The notes below the pieces were generated by a model. The model ran no database searches. It was not told where the DNA came from and saw nothing but the letters and a program-made list of their open reading frames with translations. 64,000 nucleotides of DNA, taken from Oscillospiraceae bacterium. Its GTDB lineage: Bacteria; Bacillota; Clostridia; Oscillospirales; Acutalibacteraceae. Position numbers and translations under genes: made by a program. Positions 1 to 8,701 of this stretch are shown here, in pieces. The number at the start of each line of letters is the position of its first letter. The stretch's first letter is position 1. The stretch spans positions 1-64,000 of the forward strand of contig JAISJQ010000045.1 of assembly GCA_031261445.1 (NCBI GenBank), written 5' to 3'.

Positions 1-48
1 AATGCGCACTTCGCCAAGCAATTCTCGCAATTGTTTTAGTTCTTTCAT
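1..48 (-). CDS. 5' end of a leftward gene, cut by window edge
   Basis: Only the first 16 codons (MKELKQLRELLGEVRI) of a leftward frame are inside the window. The ATG is at 48-46 with a weak AGGA just upstream. The frame is open to the edge. The fragment is too short to name a family, and it may not be a gene. The 49-137 gap shows no further gene. Confidence 0.35.
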   Translation of the reverse strand, partial: MKELKQLRELLGEVRI

Positions 49-137
49 TTCCTAATTATACCACACAAGAACGCTTTTTGCTAGCCTTCTTGCTTTTGTC
101 ACAGAAATAGATTGGCGTGCGCGCAAAGCCCTGTCAA

Positions 138-166
138 TTGTAAATTGCAAAGAAATCTGCTATAAT
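138..166 (+). promoter_or_regulatory. Sigma-A promoter for HAD-recX-rimO
   Basis: TTGTAA at 138-143 and a perfect TATAAT at 161-166 are separated by 17 bp. They lie 29 bases upstream of the first start codon of the operon. Confidence 0.75.
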
Positions 167-194
167 ATAGCGGTGAATGACATAAGGGAGCGTT

Positions 195-1019
195 ATGGGA
201 CAGCTGGACGAAATCCGCGCGAAAGCGGGCTTTTTGTGCGATATGGACGGTGTTGTGTACCACGGCACGCGCCTGTTGGAGGGTGCGCGCGCCTTTGTGG
301 ACTGGCTGGAGACGGCGGGCAAACGCTATCTCTTCCTGACAAACTCCTCCGAGCGCACGCCCGCCCAACTGCGCGAAAAACTGCTGGGCATGGGCCTGGA
401 CGTGAGCGAAGACCACTTTTACACCAGCGGGCAGGCAACGGCGCGGTTCATCGCCTCGCAGTCGCCCGGCTGCGTCTGCTATGTCATTGGTGGGGACGGC
501 TTGCGCTTGTCGCTGCAAGAAGAGGGCTTGCGCGTGTTGGGACTGCCCGACGAGGAGGGCGCACAAATGCCCCCCTCGCCCGACTTTGTGCCCGACTACG
601 TAATCGTGGGCGAGACGCCGTATTACGGCTACTACCAAGTGCGGCAGGCGCTCCAGTACGTGGTGGCCGGCGCAAAGCTCATCGGCACGAACCCCGACTT
701 AACCGGACGCGACGAAACGGGGCTCATCCCCACCTGCCAAGCCCTCATCGCGCCCATTGCGCTGGCCTCCGGCAAGACGCCCTACTATGTGGGCAAGCCC
801 AACGCCCTGATGATGCGCACGGGACTGCGCCTGCTGGGCGTGCACTCTGCCGACGCGACCATCATTGGCGACCGCATGGACACCGACATCATCGCGGGCA
901 TTGAGACGGGCATCGACACCGTCTTGGCTCTCTCTGGCGTCACCACGCGCGAGAACATGACGGACTTCCCCTACCGTCCCCTGCACATCATCGCGCGTTT
1001 GGGAGACTTAGTGCCATGA
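195..1019 (+). CDS. HAD-IIA family phosphatase (NagD-like)
   Basis: A 274-aa cytoplasmic phosphohydrolase of the HAD superfamily, subclass IIA (NagD / p-nitrophenylphosphatase group). These enzymes dephosphorylate small sugar or nucleotide phosphates through an aspartyl-phosphate. Motif I is DMDG at residues 16-19 (nucleophile Asp16, acid/base Asp18). Motif II is the LTNSS segment near residue 50. The metal-binding GDRMDTD lies near residues 225-231. Length is typical. The ATG at 195 has an AAGGGAG ribosome site at 183-189. The stop overlaps the next start as ATGA, so it is coupled to recX. The natural substrate cannot be read from sequence. Confidence 0.93.
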   Translation: MGQLDEIRAKAGFLCDMDGVVYHGTRLLEGARAFVDWLETAGKRYLFLTNSSERTPAQLREKLLGMGLDVSEDHFYTSGQATARFIASQSPGCVCYVIGGDGLRLSLQEEGLRVLGLPDEEGAQMPPSPDFVPDYVIVGETPYYGYYQVRQALQYVVAGAKLIGTNPDLTGRDETGLIPTCQALIAPIALASGKTPYYVGKPNALMMRTGLRLLGVHSADATIIGDRMDTDIIAGIETGIDTVLALSGVTTRENMTDFPYRPLHIIARLGDLVP

Positions 1020-1513
1020 GCTACGCCCGCAAGAACACCGCCGACACCGTGCCCTGCTACGACAAAGCGCTCGACTTATTGGCACGCCGCGCACACAGCG
1101 TGGCCGAGCTGACGCGCAAGCTCGCAGAGCGCGGCTACAGCGAAGAGCAGATCGATAGCACCATCGCGCGGCTGGAGGACTATGGCTTCCTCAACGACCA
1201 AGCCTACGCCACGCACCTAGCCGAAAAGCTCCGCGATTCGCGCGGCTTTGCCCCCCGCCGCATTGCGCAGGAGCTCCGCCAGCGGGGTGTGCAAAGAGAC
1301 GAAACCGAAGAAACGCTTTCTGCCCTCAGCGAAGACTTTGACGCGGGTGAGGCCATCCGCGCCCTGTTGGCCGGCAAGTTTGCGCGGCATTTGGACAGCG
1401 AACAAGGTCGCCGCCGCGCCGCCGCCGCCTTGCAGCGCATGGGCTATGGCTACAGCGACATCCGCGCGGCGTTTCGCGCAATTGAGCAAATGGAGGACGA
1501 AGAAAATGGCTGA
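1016..1513 (+). CDS. recX: Regulatory protein RecX
   Basis: A 165-aa RecX-family protein. RecX binds RecA filaments and limits recombinase activity. The protein consists of repeated three-helix modules, visible here as the segments around residues 15-55 (ALDLLARRAHSVAEL, LEDYGFLND), 60-105 (RRIAQELRQRGV) and 110-155. The length is normal. The ATG overlaps the HAD gene stop by four bases, and the 3' end overlaps rimO by eight bases, so the three genes form one coupled operon. RecX genes are often not beside recA in Firmicutes, and no recA is visible here. Confidence 0.9.
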   Translation: MSYARKNTADTVPCYDKALDLLARRAHSVAELTRKLAERGYSEEQIDSTIARLEDYGFLNDQAYATHLAEKLRDSRGFAPRRIAQELRQRGVQRDETEETLSALSEDFDAGEAIRALLAGKFARHLDSEQGRRRAAAALQRMGYGYSDIRAAFRAIEQMEDEENG

Positions 1514-2846
1514 GAAAATTGGATTTGTGTCCCTGGGCTGTCCTAAAAATCAGGTGGATGCCGAGCGTATGCTCGCCCAGCTGACGGCGGCGGGCATGGA
1601 GATTGTGGATCACCTGACCGACCCGGCGGACGCCGTCATCGTCAACACCTGCTGCTTCATTGACGCGGCCAAACAGGAGTCCATCGATGCCGTGCTGGAG
1701 GCCGCCGACCTGAAGGCGGAGGGCAGCGTGCGCAAAATTATCGTGGTGGGCTGCATGGCGCAGAAATACCGCGACGAGATTTTGGAGACCCTGCCGGAGG
1801 CGGACGTGGTGGTGGGGATCTCTGCCGTGGCGGACATTGTGTCTGTCGTGCGGGGCGAAGAGAGCGCGCCGGATGAAGAACCCGCCGCGCCGAACGCCGC
1901 GCCAGAGGCACTGCCCCTGACGGGCGCACGCTTGTTGACCACGCCCAGCCATTGGGCGTACCTGAAGATTGCCGACGGCTGTAGCAACCGCTGTGCCTAT
2001 TGCTCCATCCCGTCCATTCGCGGGGACTTCCGCTCTGTGCCCCTCGAGGACGCGCTGGCGGAAGCGCAAAGCCTCGTGGACGGCGGCGTGCGGGAGCTGA
2101 TCCTCATCGCGCAGGACACCACCAGCTACGGGCTGGATCTCTACGGAGAACTGCGCCTGCCGGAACTGCTCACGGCGCTGTGTAAAATCGAAGACCTGCG
2201 CTGGATTCGCGTGCTGTATTGCTACCCCGACCGCGTCACGCCGGAGCTGCTGGCCGTCATGGCCAGCGAGCCGAAGATTTTGCACTACATAGACATGCCC
2301 CTTCAGCACATCAACGACAGCGTGCTCGCGGCCATGCATCGCCGTGGCACGGCGACCCAGATTCGCCAAACGCTGGCGGACATTCGCGCCGCCCTGCCTG
2401 ATGTCGTCCTGCGCACCACGTTCATCACAGGGCTACCCGGCGAGGACGAGAGCGCGTTTGAAGAGCTCCATAACTTCATCAAAGAGCAGCAGTTTGAGCG
2501 GCTGGGTGTGTTCGCCTATTCGCCGCAAGAGGGCACACCCGCCGCCGACATGCCCGACCAAGTGGACGCCGAAATCGCGGGGGCGCGGCTGGACATCCTG
2601 ATGCGGGCGCAAAACGACATCGCCCGCGAACGCGCCGAGGCGTTCATCGGGCGCACGCTTGAGGTCATCTGTGAGGACTACGATGGCTACACGGACACCA
2701 ACATTGGCCGCTGCTATGCCGACGCGCCAGAGATTGACGGGCTGGTCTACTTCCCCGGTCAAGCCGAAGACGGCCAGTTCTACCAAGTGAAAATCCTAGG
2801 CGTCAGCGAAGACGGATACGACCTGGTGGGAACAATGAACAATTAA
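1506..2846 (+). CDS. rimO: Ribosomal protein S12 methylthiotransferase RimO
   Basis: A 446-aa radical-SAM methylthiotransferase that adds a methylthio group to an aspartate of ribosomal protein S12. The start is the ATG at 1506 (MAEKIGFVSLGCPKN), inside the recX 3' end; in-frame codons further upstream belong to the recX region. The N-terminal UPF0004 domain carries the cysteines (C12, the NTCC pair, VVGC) for the auxiliary cluster. The radical-SAM motif is C159-x3-C163-x2-C166 (GCSNRCAYCS), followed by GLPGE. The C-terminal TRAM domain is near residues 375-440. SLGCPKN at the N-terminus favours RimO over MiaB. The final residues TMNN and the stop codon are supplied by an intergenic AT-rich repeat. 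Confidence 0.95.
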   Translation: MAEKIGFVSLGCPKNQVDAERMLAQLTAAGMEIVDHLTDPADAVIVNTCCFIDAAKQESIDAVLEAADLKAEGSVRKIIVVGCMAQKYRDEILETLPEADVVVGISAVADIVSVVRGEESAPDEEPAAPNAAPEALPLTGARLLTTPSHWAYLKIADGCSNRCAYCSIPSIRGDFRSVPLEDALAEAQSLVDGGVRELILIAQDTTSYGLDLYGELRLPELLTALCKIEDLRWIRVLYCYPDRVTPELLAVMASEPKILHYIDMPLQHINDSVLAAMHRRGTATQIRQTLADIRAALPDVVLRTTFITGLPGEDESAFEELHNFIKEQQFERLGVFAYSPQEGTPAADMPDQVDAEIAGARLDILMRAQNDIARERAEAFIGRTLEVICEDYDGYTDTNIGRCYADAPEIDGLVYFPGQAEDGQFYQVKILGVSEDGYDLVGTMNN

Positions 2847-3137
2847 CAATGGACAATGAACAATTGTTGGCAGGCCTCACGCCTGTAACCTCATTCTTCA
2901 CGCCTCGTAGGGGCGGCAACCTGCCGCCCGCTTTTGAGAAGGCAGAAATCAGAAGACAGAGAGCACAATTCTGCCCTCTGTCTTCTGATTTCTGCCTTCT
3001 GAAAATGTAGGGGGCGATGTCCACATCGCCCCGTTATTTTCCACGCGTTTTCAGAACAACGGGCGGATGATATCCGCCCCTACATGCCTCATCCCAACAG
3101 CCAATTGTTCATTGTTCATTGTTAATTGTTCATTGTC
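2832..3137. repeat. Composite intergenic repeat (A-D-C-B-C-A')
   Basis: The block fills the gap between two converging genes. It opens with an AT-rich module A (ACAATGAACAATTAACAATG) and closes with the same module inverted at about 3101-3137. Between them are a D module, a C palindrome (GGGGCGGCAACCTGCCGCCC), a B module palindrome at about 2935-3000, and two further C-like palindromes. Both ends reach into the coding ends of the flanking genes. Confidence 0.85.
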
Positions 3138-4309
3138 TTCGACTTGTAGTTGTCCAGCAAAACCTTGATTTTGTCGGAGGGGTTCAGCAGGCGGCTGATG
3201 GACAGGTCGTGGTTCAGGTTGTCGATGAGGTAGGAGATGTATTTGGAGAGATCCACCTCGGTGTACCACGCGCGATCGAGCAGTTCGGGCGTGCGGTAGA
3301 TGGTGTTGGTGGTGAAGATGCGGGTGATCTGCCCCTCCTCAAACGCGCGGTCAAAGTTTTCCAACCCACTGTTGAACAGACCGAACGAGGCGCAGGCGTA
3401 GATGCGCCCGGCGTTCATCTCCTTGAGCTTGCAGGCGACTTCAAGGATGCTCTCGCCAGAGGAAATCATGTCGTCCACCACGATGACATCCTTGCCCTCT
3501 AGGCTCGCGCCCAAAAATTGGTGCGCGATGATGGGGTTGCGCCCGTCCACCAGGCGGGTGTAGTCGCGGCGTTTGTAGAACATGCCCAGATCCACGCCCA
3601 GCACGTTGGCAAAATAGATACAGCGGTTCATGCCGCCCTCGTCGGGGCTGATGACAATCATGTGGTCGGGGTCAAACTGGAGGTTTTTCTCAGAACGCAG
3701 CAGCGCTTTGATCATCTGATACGCCGGGCGGACGTTCTCAAAGCCGCCCAGCGGGATGGCGTTTTGGACGCGGGAATCGTGCGCGTCAAAGGTGATGATG
3801 TTCTCCACGCCAAGGTTTTCCAGCTCCTTGAGCATCTCCGCGCAGTCCAGCGATTCGCGCAGGGAACGCTTGTGCTGGCGGCCTTCGTAGAGCATGGGCA
3901 TGATGACGCTCACGCGCCGCGCCTTGCCGCCCAAGGCGGAGATGGCGCGTTTGAGGTTGGCAAAGTGCTCGTCCGGGCTCATGGGCACGGTCATGCCGTA
4001 CATGCGCTTGGTGACGCCGTAGTTAAAGACATCGGCCAGCAAATAAATATCAAAACCGCGCACAGACTGTTCAATCACGCACTTGCCCTCGCCCGTGGCA
4101 AAGCGCGGGAAGGAGGCCTGAATGAGGTAGCTGTCGCGGTTATAGCCGATATAGTTGAGGGAATTTTTGTGTTCGGGGTTGCGTTCCAAACGCCAGCGAT
4201 AGAGGTAGTAGTCGATTTTGGCGGCCAAGCTCTCGCAACCGGGCAGCGCCACCAACCCCAGTTGCCCCAAAGGCATCGCGTTTTCAAACAAATCCTGTGT
4301 TTCCGGCAT
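3122..4309 (-). CDS. Ribose-phosphate pyrophosphokinase-like protein
   Basis: A 395-aa member of the PRPP-synthetase/phosphoribosyltransferase fold, longer than the usual ~315-aa Prs. The PRPP-binding loop VIVVDDMISSGES is near residues 274-286, and the FDAHD segment near residue 175 matches the ATP-side motif of PRPP synthetases. The N-terminal ~60 residues are unlike standard Prs. It could be the cell's Prs, which makes PRPP for nucleotides, His and Trp, or a divergent paralogue. A consensus promoter lies upstream. The last residues, KTMNN, come from the neighbouring repeat. Confidence 0.82.
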   Translation of the reverse strand: MPETQDLFENAMPLGQLGLVALPGCESLAAKIDYYLYRWRLERNPEHKNSLNYIGYNRDSYLIQASFPRFATGEGKCVIEQSVRGFDIYLLADVFNYGVTKRMYGMTVPMSPDEHFANLKRAISALGGKARRVSVIMPMLYEGRQHKRSLRESLDCAEMLKELENLGVENIITFDAHDSRVQNAIPLGGFENVRPAYQMIKALLRSEKNLQFDPDHMIVISPDEGGMNRCIYFANVLGVDLGMFYKRRDYTRLVDGRNPIIAHQFLGASLEGKDVIVVDDMISSGESILEVACKLKEMNAGRIYACASFGLFNSGLENFDRAFEEGQITRIFTTNTIYRTPELLDRAWYTEVDLSKYISYLIDNLNHDLSISRLLNPSDKIKVLLDNYKSKTMNN

Positions 4310-4339
4310 AACATACCCCCGTCAATCTGTCGCGCAATA

Positions 4340-4368
4340 ATTATACCAGATTTCGAGCAAAGTTGCAA
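4340..4368 (-). promoter_or_regulatory. Promoter of the PRPP-synthetase-like gene
   Basis: On the minus strand TTGCAA (4368-4363) and TATAAT (4345-4340) are 17 bp apart, about 30 bases upstream of the start codon at 4309. Confidence 0.75.
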
Positions 4369-4386
4369 GTGCGCTGCGCGTTGTGC

Positions 4387-4666
4387 GCAATGAACAATGA
4401 ACAATTGTTTGCAAGACCTGTAGGGGCGACCGTCCCCGGTCGCCCGCTGGTGCAGATAACACCGTAATAAACAGCGGGCGCACGGGGACGTGCGCCCCTA
4501 CGACCCTCACGCCTGTATCCTGAACCCTCATTCCTCAGTAGGGGACGCCCCCATGGGCGTCCCGTTGATTCGAACAACGCCGCGATAAACAGCGGGCGGC
4601 TTCTTGCCGCCCCTACAGGTATCCCAACAGACAATTGTACATTGTACATTGTTCATTGTTCATTGA
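4387..4666. repeat. Composite intergenic repeat (A-C-C-D-C-A')
   Basis: It begins with module A (CAATGAACAATGAACAATTG) and ends with inverted A. Inside are C palindromes (GGGGCGACCGTCCCCGGTCG and relatives) and a D module. It has the same architecture as the block at 2832-3137 but different internal palindromes. Confidence 0.85.
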
Positions 4667-4673
4667 AAAACAA

Positions 4674-4702
4674 AACCCCGTGGTGCGAACTACCACGGGG
4701 TT
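4674..4702 (-). terminator. Terminator of the 47-aa peptide gene
   Basis: An 11-bp perfect stem AACCCCGTGGT/ACCACGGGGTT with a 7-base loop. On the minus strand it is followed by TTGTTTTT. Confidence 0.85.
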
Positions 4703-4727
4703 ATCGGTTTTGTTCAGTGGGCGTCAA

Positions 4728-4871
4728 CTACGCTGCGAGGGCGTAGGTGGGCTCTTCGCGTTCCATCGCCGCTAGGGCTACGGCTGCGAAGAATCGGCCG
4801 AAGAAGGACTGTTCGCTCTCCATTTCGTGGAGAAGTTCTTTTTCGAGCTTCATTTTTTCACACATTTTCAT
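4728..4871 (-). CDS. Orphan 47-aa peptide
   Basis: A small gene with complete signals: consensus promoter (4932-4904), a perfect AAAGGAGGT ribosome site (4887-4879) 7 bases before the ATG at 4871, 47 codons, a TAG stop, then a strong terminator. The product begins MKMCEKMKLEKELLHEMESE. It has a charged helical N-terminal half and a more hydrophobic C-terminal half (SFFGRFFAAVALAAM). No family is recognised. A regulatory peptide, a toxin-like peptide or a precursor peptide are all possible. The full set of expression signals is the reason to call it a gene. Confidence 0.72.
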   Translation of the reverse strand: MKMCEKMKLEKELLHEMESEQSFFGRFFAAVALAAMEREEPTYALAA

Positions 4872-4903
4872 TTCGCTGACCTCCTTTCCTTAGGCCTGAT
4901 ACT

Positions 4904-4974
4904 ATTATAGCCGATTTCCGCTCGTTTGTCAAGCATGTTGCACAAAAAAGTAGTGTCGAATTTGTGCAACATGC
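4904..4974 (-). promoter_or_regulatory. Promoter plus 14-bp inverted repeat
   Basis: The promoter is TTGACA (4932-4927), 17 bp, TATAAT (4909-4904). Immediately upstream of the -35 box lies a perfect inverted repeat GCATGTTGCACAAA (4933-4946) / TTTGTGCAACATGC (4961-4974) with a 14-base spacer. This looks like an operator or activator site. Confidence 0.75.
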
Positions 4975-5311
4975 CGAAAATCGAGTTGGAGAGCTGCGCA
5001 AAGCGACTGCAAAAAATGTCGATAGTTCGTTGTATTGCGCGTATTTTTGTGCTCTTTGTGGCGTTTTTGGCTCTATCGCGCGTGCGGCGCAACCAAAAGT
5101 TTGTTATTTGGCACAAACTGGTGGTGTATTTTTCTGCGGACGCGGCGCATAATACCATCGTGCGGGACGGCCAAAAGCCGCCGAACATGCACCCTCGTCC
5201 GCTCTGCCCTTGCCTTCGCTGAGTGCGGGACAAGACAGAAAAAGGTGCGCCGTGAACCCATACGCTTTCCTTAGAAAGTGATCGCGAAAACGGAACGCCC
5301 CAAACGGATGC
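4975..5311. other. Gap without recognisable gene
   Basis: About 340 bases between the inverted repeat and the next promoter. Short open frames exist on both strands but have no ribosome sites or recognisable product. The stretch contains none of the interspersed repeat modules seen elsewhere. I see nothing further in it. Confidence 0.5.
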
Positions 5312-5340
5312 TTGAAAAAAAATGCGCTCTGTGTTACAAT
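5312..5340 (+). promoter_or_regulatory. Promoter of the DUF5696 gene
   Basis: TTGAAA (5312-5317), a 17-bp spacer, and TACAAT (5335-5340), about 90 bases upstream of the start codon. Confidence 0.65.
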
Positions 5341-5431
5341 AGAGTATCATTTTTTTCAAAACAAGTGCATGTTCAAAAAGATAGGCTTCCAAAGATGTTT
5401 ATCTTTTTCCGCACATACATAGGGAGAGACC

Positions 5432-7615
5432 ATGAAACGTATTTTTTCGCTGTTGCTGATTGTATTGCTGTTGGGCTTGACAGCTTGCTCCACCACGCCC
5501 GCCTTGCGCGAGGAGGTTTACGACAGCATCACGGAAGTCGCCACCCCCAAAACGCGCGACGATTTGCACGCCGCGCCCAGCACGGGCAAGCTGAAAAAAG
5601 TGGCGGCCAGCGGCATTGTCGAGCTCTACTTTGACCCGGTGACCTACACCGTCAGCGTCAAAGAGACCGTGAGCGGGCAATATTGGCACGCGCTACCGCC
5701 CACCATCAAGGGACAAACCGACGACGCCGCGCCCATCAGCCTCACCGTGCGCGACGGGGCACAGCGCTATTTTTGGAATGTGCAGGAAAACTCCGTGGCC
5801 TTTGGCAAGGCGAAGGCCGATAACCTGCCCGACGGCACGGGCATTGTGGTCAGCTATGACTGCTTCCCCAATGTGCAGGAGGCCGCCAACCCCATGTCCA
5901 CCCGCGCTCTGCGCGTGACGCTCCGCTACACCTTGGTGGACGGCTCGCTGGTGGTGCGTGCGGGCTATCAGGCCTTGGCGCAGGACACCAGCGTTGTGCT
6001 GGAAGAAATGGGCGTGCTGGAAACATTTGGCGCGTATGCCAAAAGCGAGAAGGACGACTTCCTGCTCCTGCCCGACGGCGCGGGCGCGACGGCACTGACC
6101 GCCAAGGGCGACACGAATTTCACCCAACCACTGCGCTTCCAAATCTACGGCGCAGACCCGGCGGCCTCCGCACCCAAAGCCGCCTACGCGGCCATCTTGC
6201 CTGTGTTTGGCATCCGCCACGGCAAGAGCGGTTTCGCCGCCTATATTGAGCAGGGCGACGCCATCGCCCAAGTGGTGGCTGACCGCGTGCGCACGGGCAA
6301 CGCCATCAACTCCGTGGGCGCACGCTTTGCCATCACGCCCACCACGTCGCAGGAAAAGAACGGCGATGTGCGCGTCTTCACCGCCTCGGATAGCTACCGC
6401 GAAGAAGTCTCCATCTGCTATCGTTTTCTCTCCGGCGAGAAGGCCAACACGGCCGGCATGGCGGGGGCTCTGCGCGAGCAAATGCAGCGCAGTAAACTCA
6501 TCCCCACGGAAGCGGTGGTCAACCAAGAAAAATTGCCCGTGAACGTGACACTCACGGCGCTAGCGAAAATCAAAAAGGCCTTTGAATACCGCAAAATGCT
6601 CACCACCACCCAGCAGGCACAGGAGCTGCTGCTCCTACTGAAAAGCAAGGGCATCGACAACATCAACCTGCAATATCTGGGCGCGGTGGGGCAGAGCGCA
6701 GGCGTGCGGGTACGCGCACGGGCGGGGAACAATGCCGGCTATGCCGCCCTGCAAAAAACGGCGCAGGCACAGAATATGCGCCTGTTTCTGGATGTCCCCT
6801 TCCTGTCGGGCTATTCCAGCGCGGCCGCGCAAAGCCTGTTTGGCAAGCCCGTCAAAATCCCCCAGACGGGCGAGGTCTCCGCACTGTATAACACCAAAAC
6901 GGACGAGCTGCCCCTGCGGGCGATCGGTTCACTGAAAAAGCGAACCGAGAAAATCGCGCTGAGCCTGCGCGACATTCAGCCCATGGGGCTGAGCCTGAGC
7001 GACCTAGACGTGGCGCTCAGTTCGGACTACACGGGCGACGCGCGGTATAACCGCCAGCAGGCATCGGGCGAAATCAAGACGCGCTTGGGCAAGCTGGCCA
7101 CCGGGCGCGCGCTGATGGTGCCCGGCGGCAACTTCTACTTGCTCAGCGAGGCCTCAGTGGTCACGCACCTGCCCGCTGGACCCAGTGCGGGGACAGAAAG
7201 CGCGGCGTATGCCAGCGTGCCGCTCGCGCCCATGTTGCTGCACGGCGTGGTGGATTATTCGTTCACGCCGCTGAATTTTGAGGCGGACATGGAGACGGCC
7301 TTGCTCAAGAGCATTGCGCTGGGCGCACTGCCCGCGTTCAGCTGGGTGGCCGAAACGCCAGAGGGCAGCGAGAAAGCGAACCTGCTGGATTACGACAACA
7401 CGCTCTCTTTTGCCGCGACCGCCGCCGAAAAGGGCACAAAAGCCCTCGCCGATCTGCGCGGCGCACGCATCACGGGCTTCACCACGCACCAGACGGGTGT
7501 CACCAGCACCGAATACGAAAACGGCGCGGTCGTTTACGTCAACGCCACCAACAAGGCCGTGAAGGTCAACAGCCTGAACGTCGCCCCCATGAGCTTCCTG
7601 CGCGTCAACGGATGA
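5432..7615 (+). CDS. DUF5696-type lipoprotein
   Basis: A 727-aa exported protein. The signal peptide (residues 1-18, MKRIFSLLLIVLLLGLTA) ends in a lipobox with Cys19, so it should be anchored to the outer face of the membrane. The rest resembles the DUF5696 family of Firmicutes: a beta-rich N-terminal half (about residues 60-360), then a TIM-barrel-like, glycoside-hydrolase-like half (about 380-700). Function is not established for the family. The ATG at 5432 follows a GGGAGAG ribosome site. The gene stands alone between its own promoter and a composite repeat. Confidence 0.8.
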   Translation: MKRIFSLLLIVLLLGLTACSTTPALREEVYDSITEVATPKTRDDLHAAPSTGKLKKVAASGIVELYFDPVTYTVSVKETVSGQYWHALPPTIKGQTDDAAPISLTVRDGAQRYFWNVQENSVAFGKAKADNLPDGTGIVVSYDCFPNVQEAANPMSTRALRVTLRYTLVDGSLVVRAGYQALAQDTSVVLEEMGVLETFGAYAKSEKDDFLLLPDGAGATALTAKGDTNFTQPLRFQIYGADPAASAPKAAYAAILPVFGIRHGKSGFAAYIEQGDAIAQVVADRVRTGNAINSVGARFAITPTTSQEKNGDVRVFTASDSYREEVSICYRFLSGEKANTAGMAGALREQMQRSKLIPTEAVVNQEKLPVNVTLTALAKIKKAFEYRKMLTTTQQAQELLLLLKSKGIDNINLQYLGAVGQSAGVRVRARAGNNAGYAALQKTAQAQNMRLFLDVPFLSGYSSAAAQSLFGKPVKIPQTGEVSALYNTKTDELPLRAIGSLKKRTEKIALSLRDIQPMGLSLSDLDVALSSDYTGDARYNRQQASGEIKTRLGKLATGRALMVPGGNFYLLSEASVVTHLPAGPSAGTESAAYASVPLAPMLLHGVVDYSFTPLNFEADMETALLKSIALGALPAFSWVAETPEGSEKANLLDYDNTLSFAATAAEKGTKALADLRGARITGFTTHQTGVTSTEYENGAVVYVNATNKAVKVNSLNVAPMSFLRVNG

Positions 7616-7617
7616 AT

Positions 7618-7886
7618 TCAATGAACAATGAACAATGGACAATGAACAATTATTGTAGGGGCGAGCTGTGCTTGCCCGCTGAACCCTGCCAACCTCACAC
7701 CTGTATCCTCATACCTCACACCTCGTAGGGGACGCCCCCTTGGGCATCCCGTTGATTCGGACAAATCTGTGATAATCAGCGGGTCGCCGAGGGCGGCGAC
7801 CCCTACGGAGGCGTGAGGCGTTGAGGAACGAGGCGTGAGGTCTGCCCTACACACAATTGTTCATTGTCCATTGTAAATTGTTCATT
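7618..7886. repeat. Composite intergenic repeat (A-C-D-C-D-A')
   Basis: Module A directly follows the lipoprotein stop. Then come C palindromes (GGGGCGAGCTGTGCTTGCCC type), two D segments, and inverted A at about 7853-7886, which abuts the promoter of the next gene. Confidence 0.82.
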
Positions 7887-7898
7887 GCATTAGCCCAT

Positions 7899-7927
7899 TT
7901 GCGCTTTTGTGCTCTTTCTGCTATAAT
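7899..7927 (+). promoter_or_regulatory. Promoter of the mgtC-like gene
   Basis: TTGCGC (7899-7904), a 17-bp spacer, and TATAAT (7922-7927). Its position rules out the in-frame start codons further upstream and supports the GTG at 7962. Confidence 0.7.
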
Positions 7928-7961
7928 ATACCTGAACTTTTGCAGAAGGGGGTGCGGCGGC

Positions 7962-8672
7962 GTGCGGGAATTTTTTGTTGGTCTCTGGGCGGAGGGCACA
8001 CTGCGCCTTGCCCTGATTTCTGCTGGGCAGTTGGCGCTGGCGGCGTTTTTGGGCGGCACAATCGGTTTTGAGCGCGAACACTCCCACCGCCCCGCTGGCT
8101 TTCGCACGCACATTATCGTGGCCGTGGGCTCTGCGCTGGTGATGCTCACGGGCGTGGCGATGAGCCAGGGCGGCACATACGGCAACATTGACCCCACGCG
8201 CATGGCAGCGCAGGTGGTCAGCGGCATTGGCTTTTTGGGCGCGGGGACGATCCTGCGCGAGGGCTTCAGCGTGAAAGGACTGACCACGGCCGCCAGCTTG
8301 TGGACGGTCTCGTGCATCGGTTTGGCCGTGGGCGGCGGGTATTACGTGGGCGCGGCCATCGGCACGGTGGTCATCATCCTAACGCTCAACGTGCTCAAGC
8401 GTGCGCTCATGCGCGGCAGTCGCGGCAAGAGCATCTACATCGAGATTGAAGACGTGGCGGGGCTCGCGCCGCAAATCGGCCAGACCATCAAGCGGCTGGG
8501 CGGCAGTATGCACAGCCTCGAAATCCTCTACGCGGACGACGAAAAGCACCGCGGGAAGGGCTCGACCATCGTGCTCAAAGCACTGGTTTTTGCGCGTACA
8601 GGCGAAGAAATCGAGCTGATTTTAGAGGCTCTGCGCGACCTAGACGGCATTTTGGACATGTACGTGGATTAA
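7962..8672 (+). CDS. MgtC/SapB family membrane protein
   Basis: A 236-aa membrane protein of the MgtC/SapB family. The N-terminal half has about four to five transmembrane segments with the conserved signatures GGTIGFERE, HRPAGFRTHI and QVVSGIGFLGAGTIL. The C-terminal ~75 residues form an ACT-like cytoplasmic domain. MgtC proteins act in low-Mg2+ adaptation and regulate P-type ATPases or F-ATPase; many Firmicute members are of unknown role. I chose the GTG at 7962 (after an AGAAGGGGG ribosome site) because the promoter lies just upstream and the preceding in-frame codons are encoded by a repeat. Confidence 0.88.
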   Translation: MREFFVGLWAEGTLRLALISAGQLALAAFLGGTIGFEREHSHRPAGFRTHIIVAVGSALVMLTGVAMSQGGTYGNIDPTRMAAQVVSGIGFLGAGTILREGFSVKGLTTAASLWTVSCIGLAVGGGYYVGAAIGTVVIILTLNVLKRALMRGSRGKSIYIEIEDVAGLAPQIGQTIKRLGGSMHSLEILYADDEKHRGKGSTIVLKALVFARTGEEIELILEALRDLDGILDMYVD

Positions 8673-8701
8673 CGCATTTTTGACCTAAGAGGAGGCGCAC
8701 C

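Noticed and set aside
3518..4393. Long rightward frame opposite the PRPP-synthetase-like gene
   Set aside because: No ribosome site or recognisable product; it is the complement of a gene with clear PRPP motifs, as happens often in GC-rich DNA.
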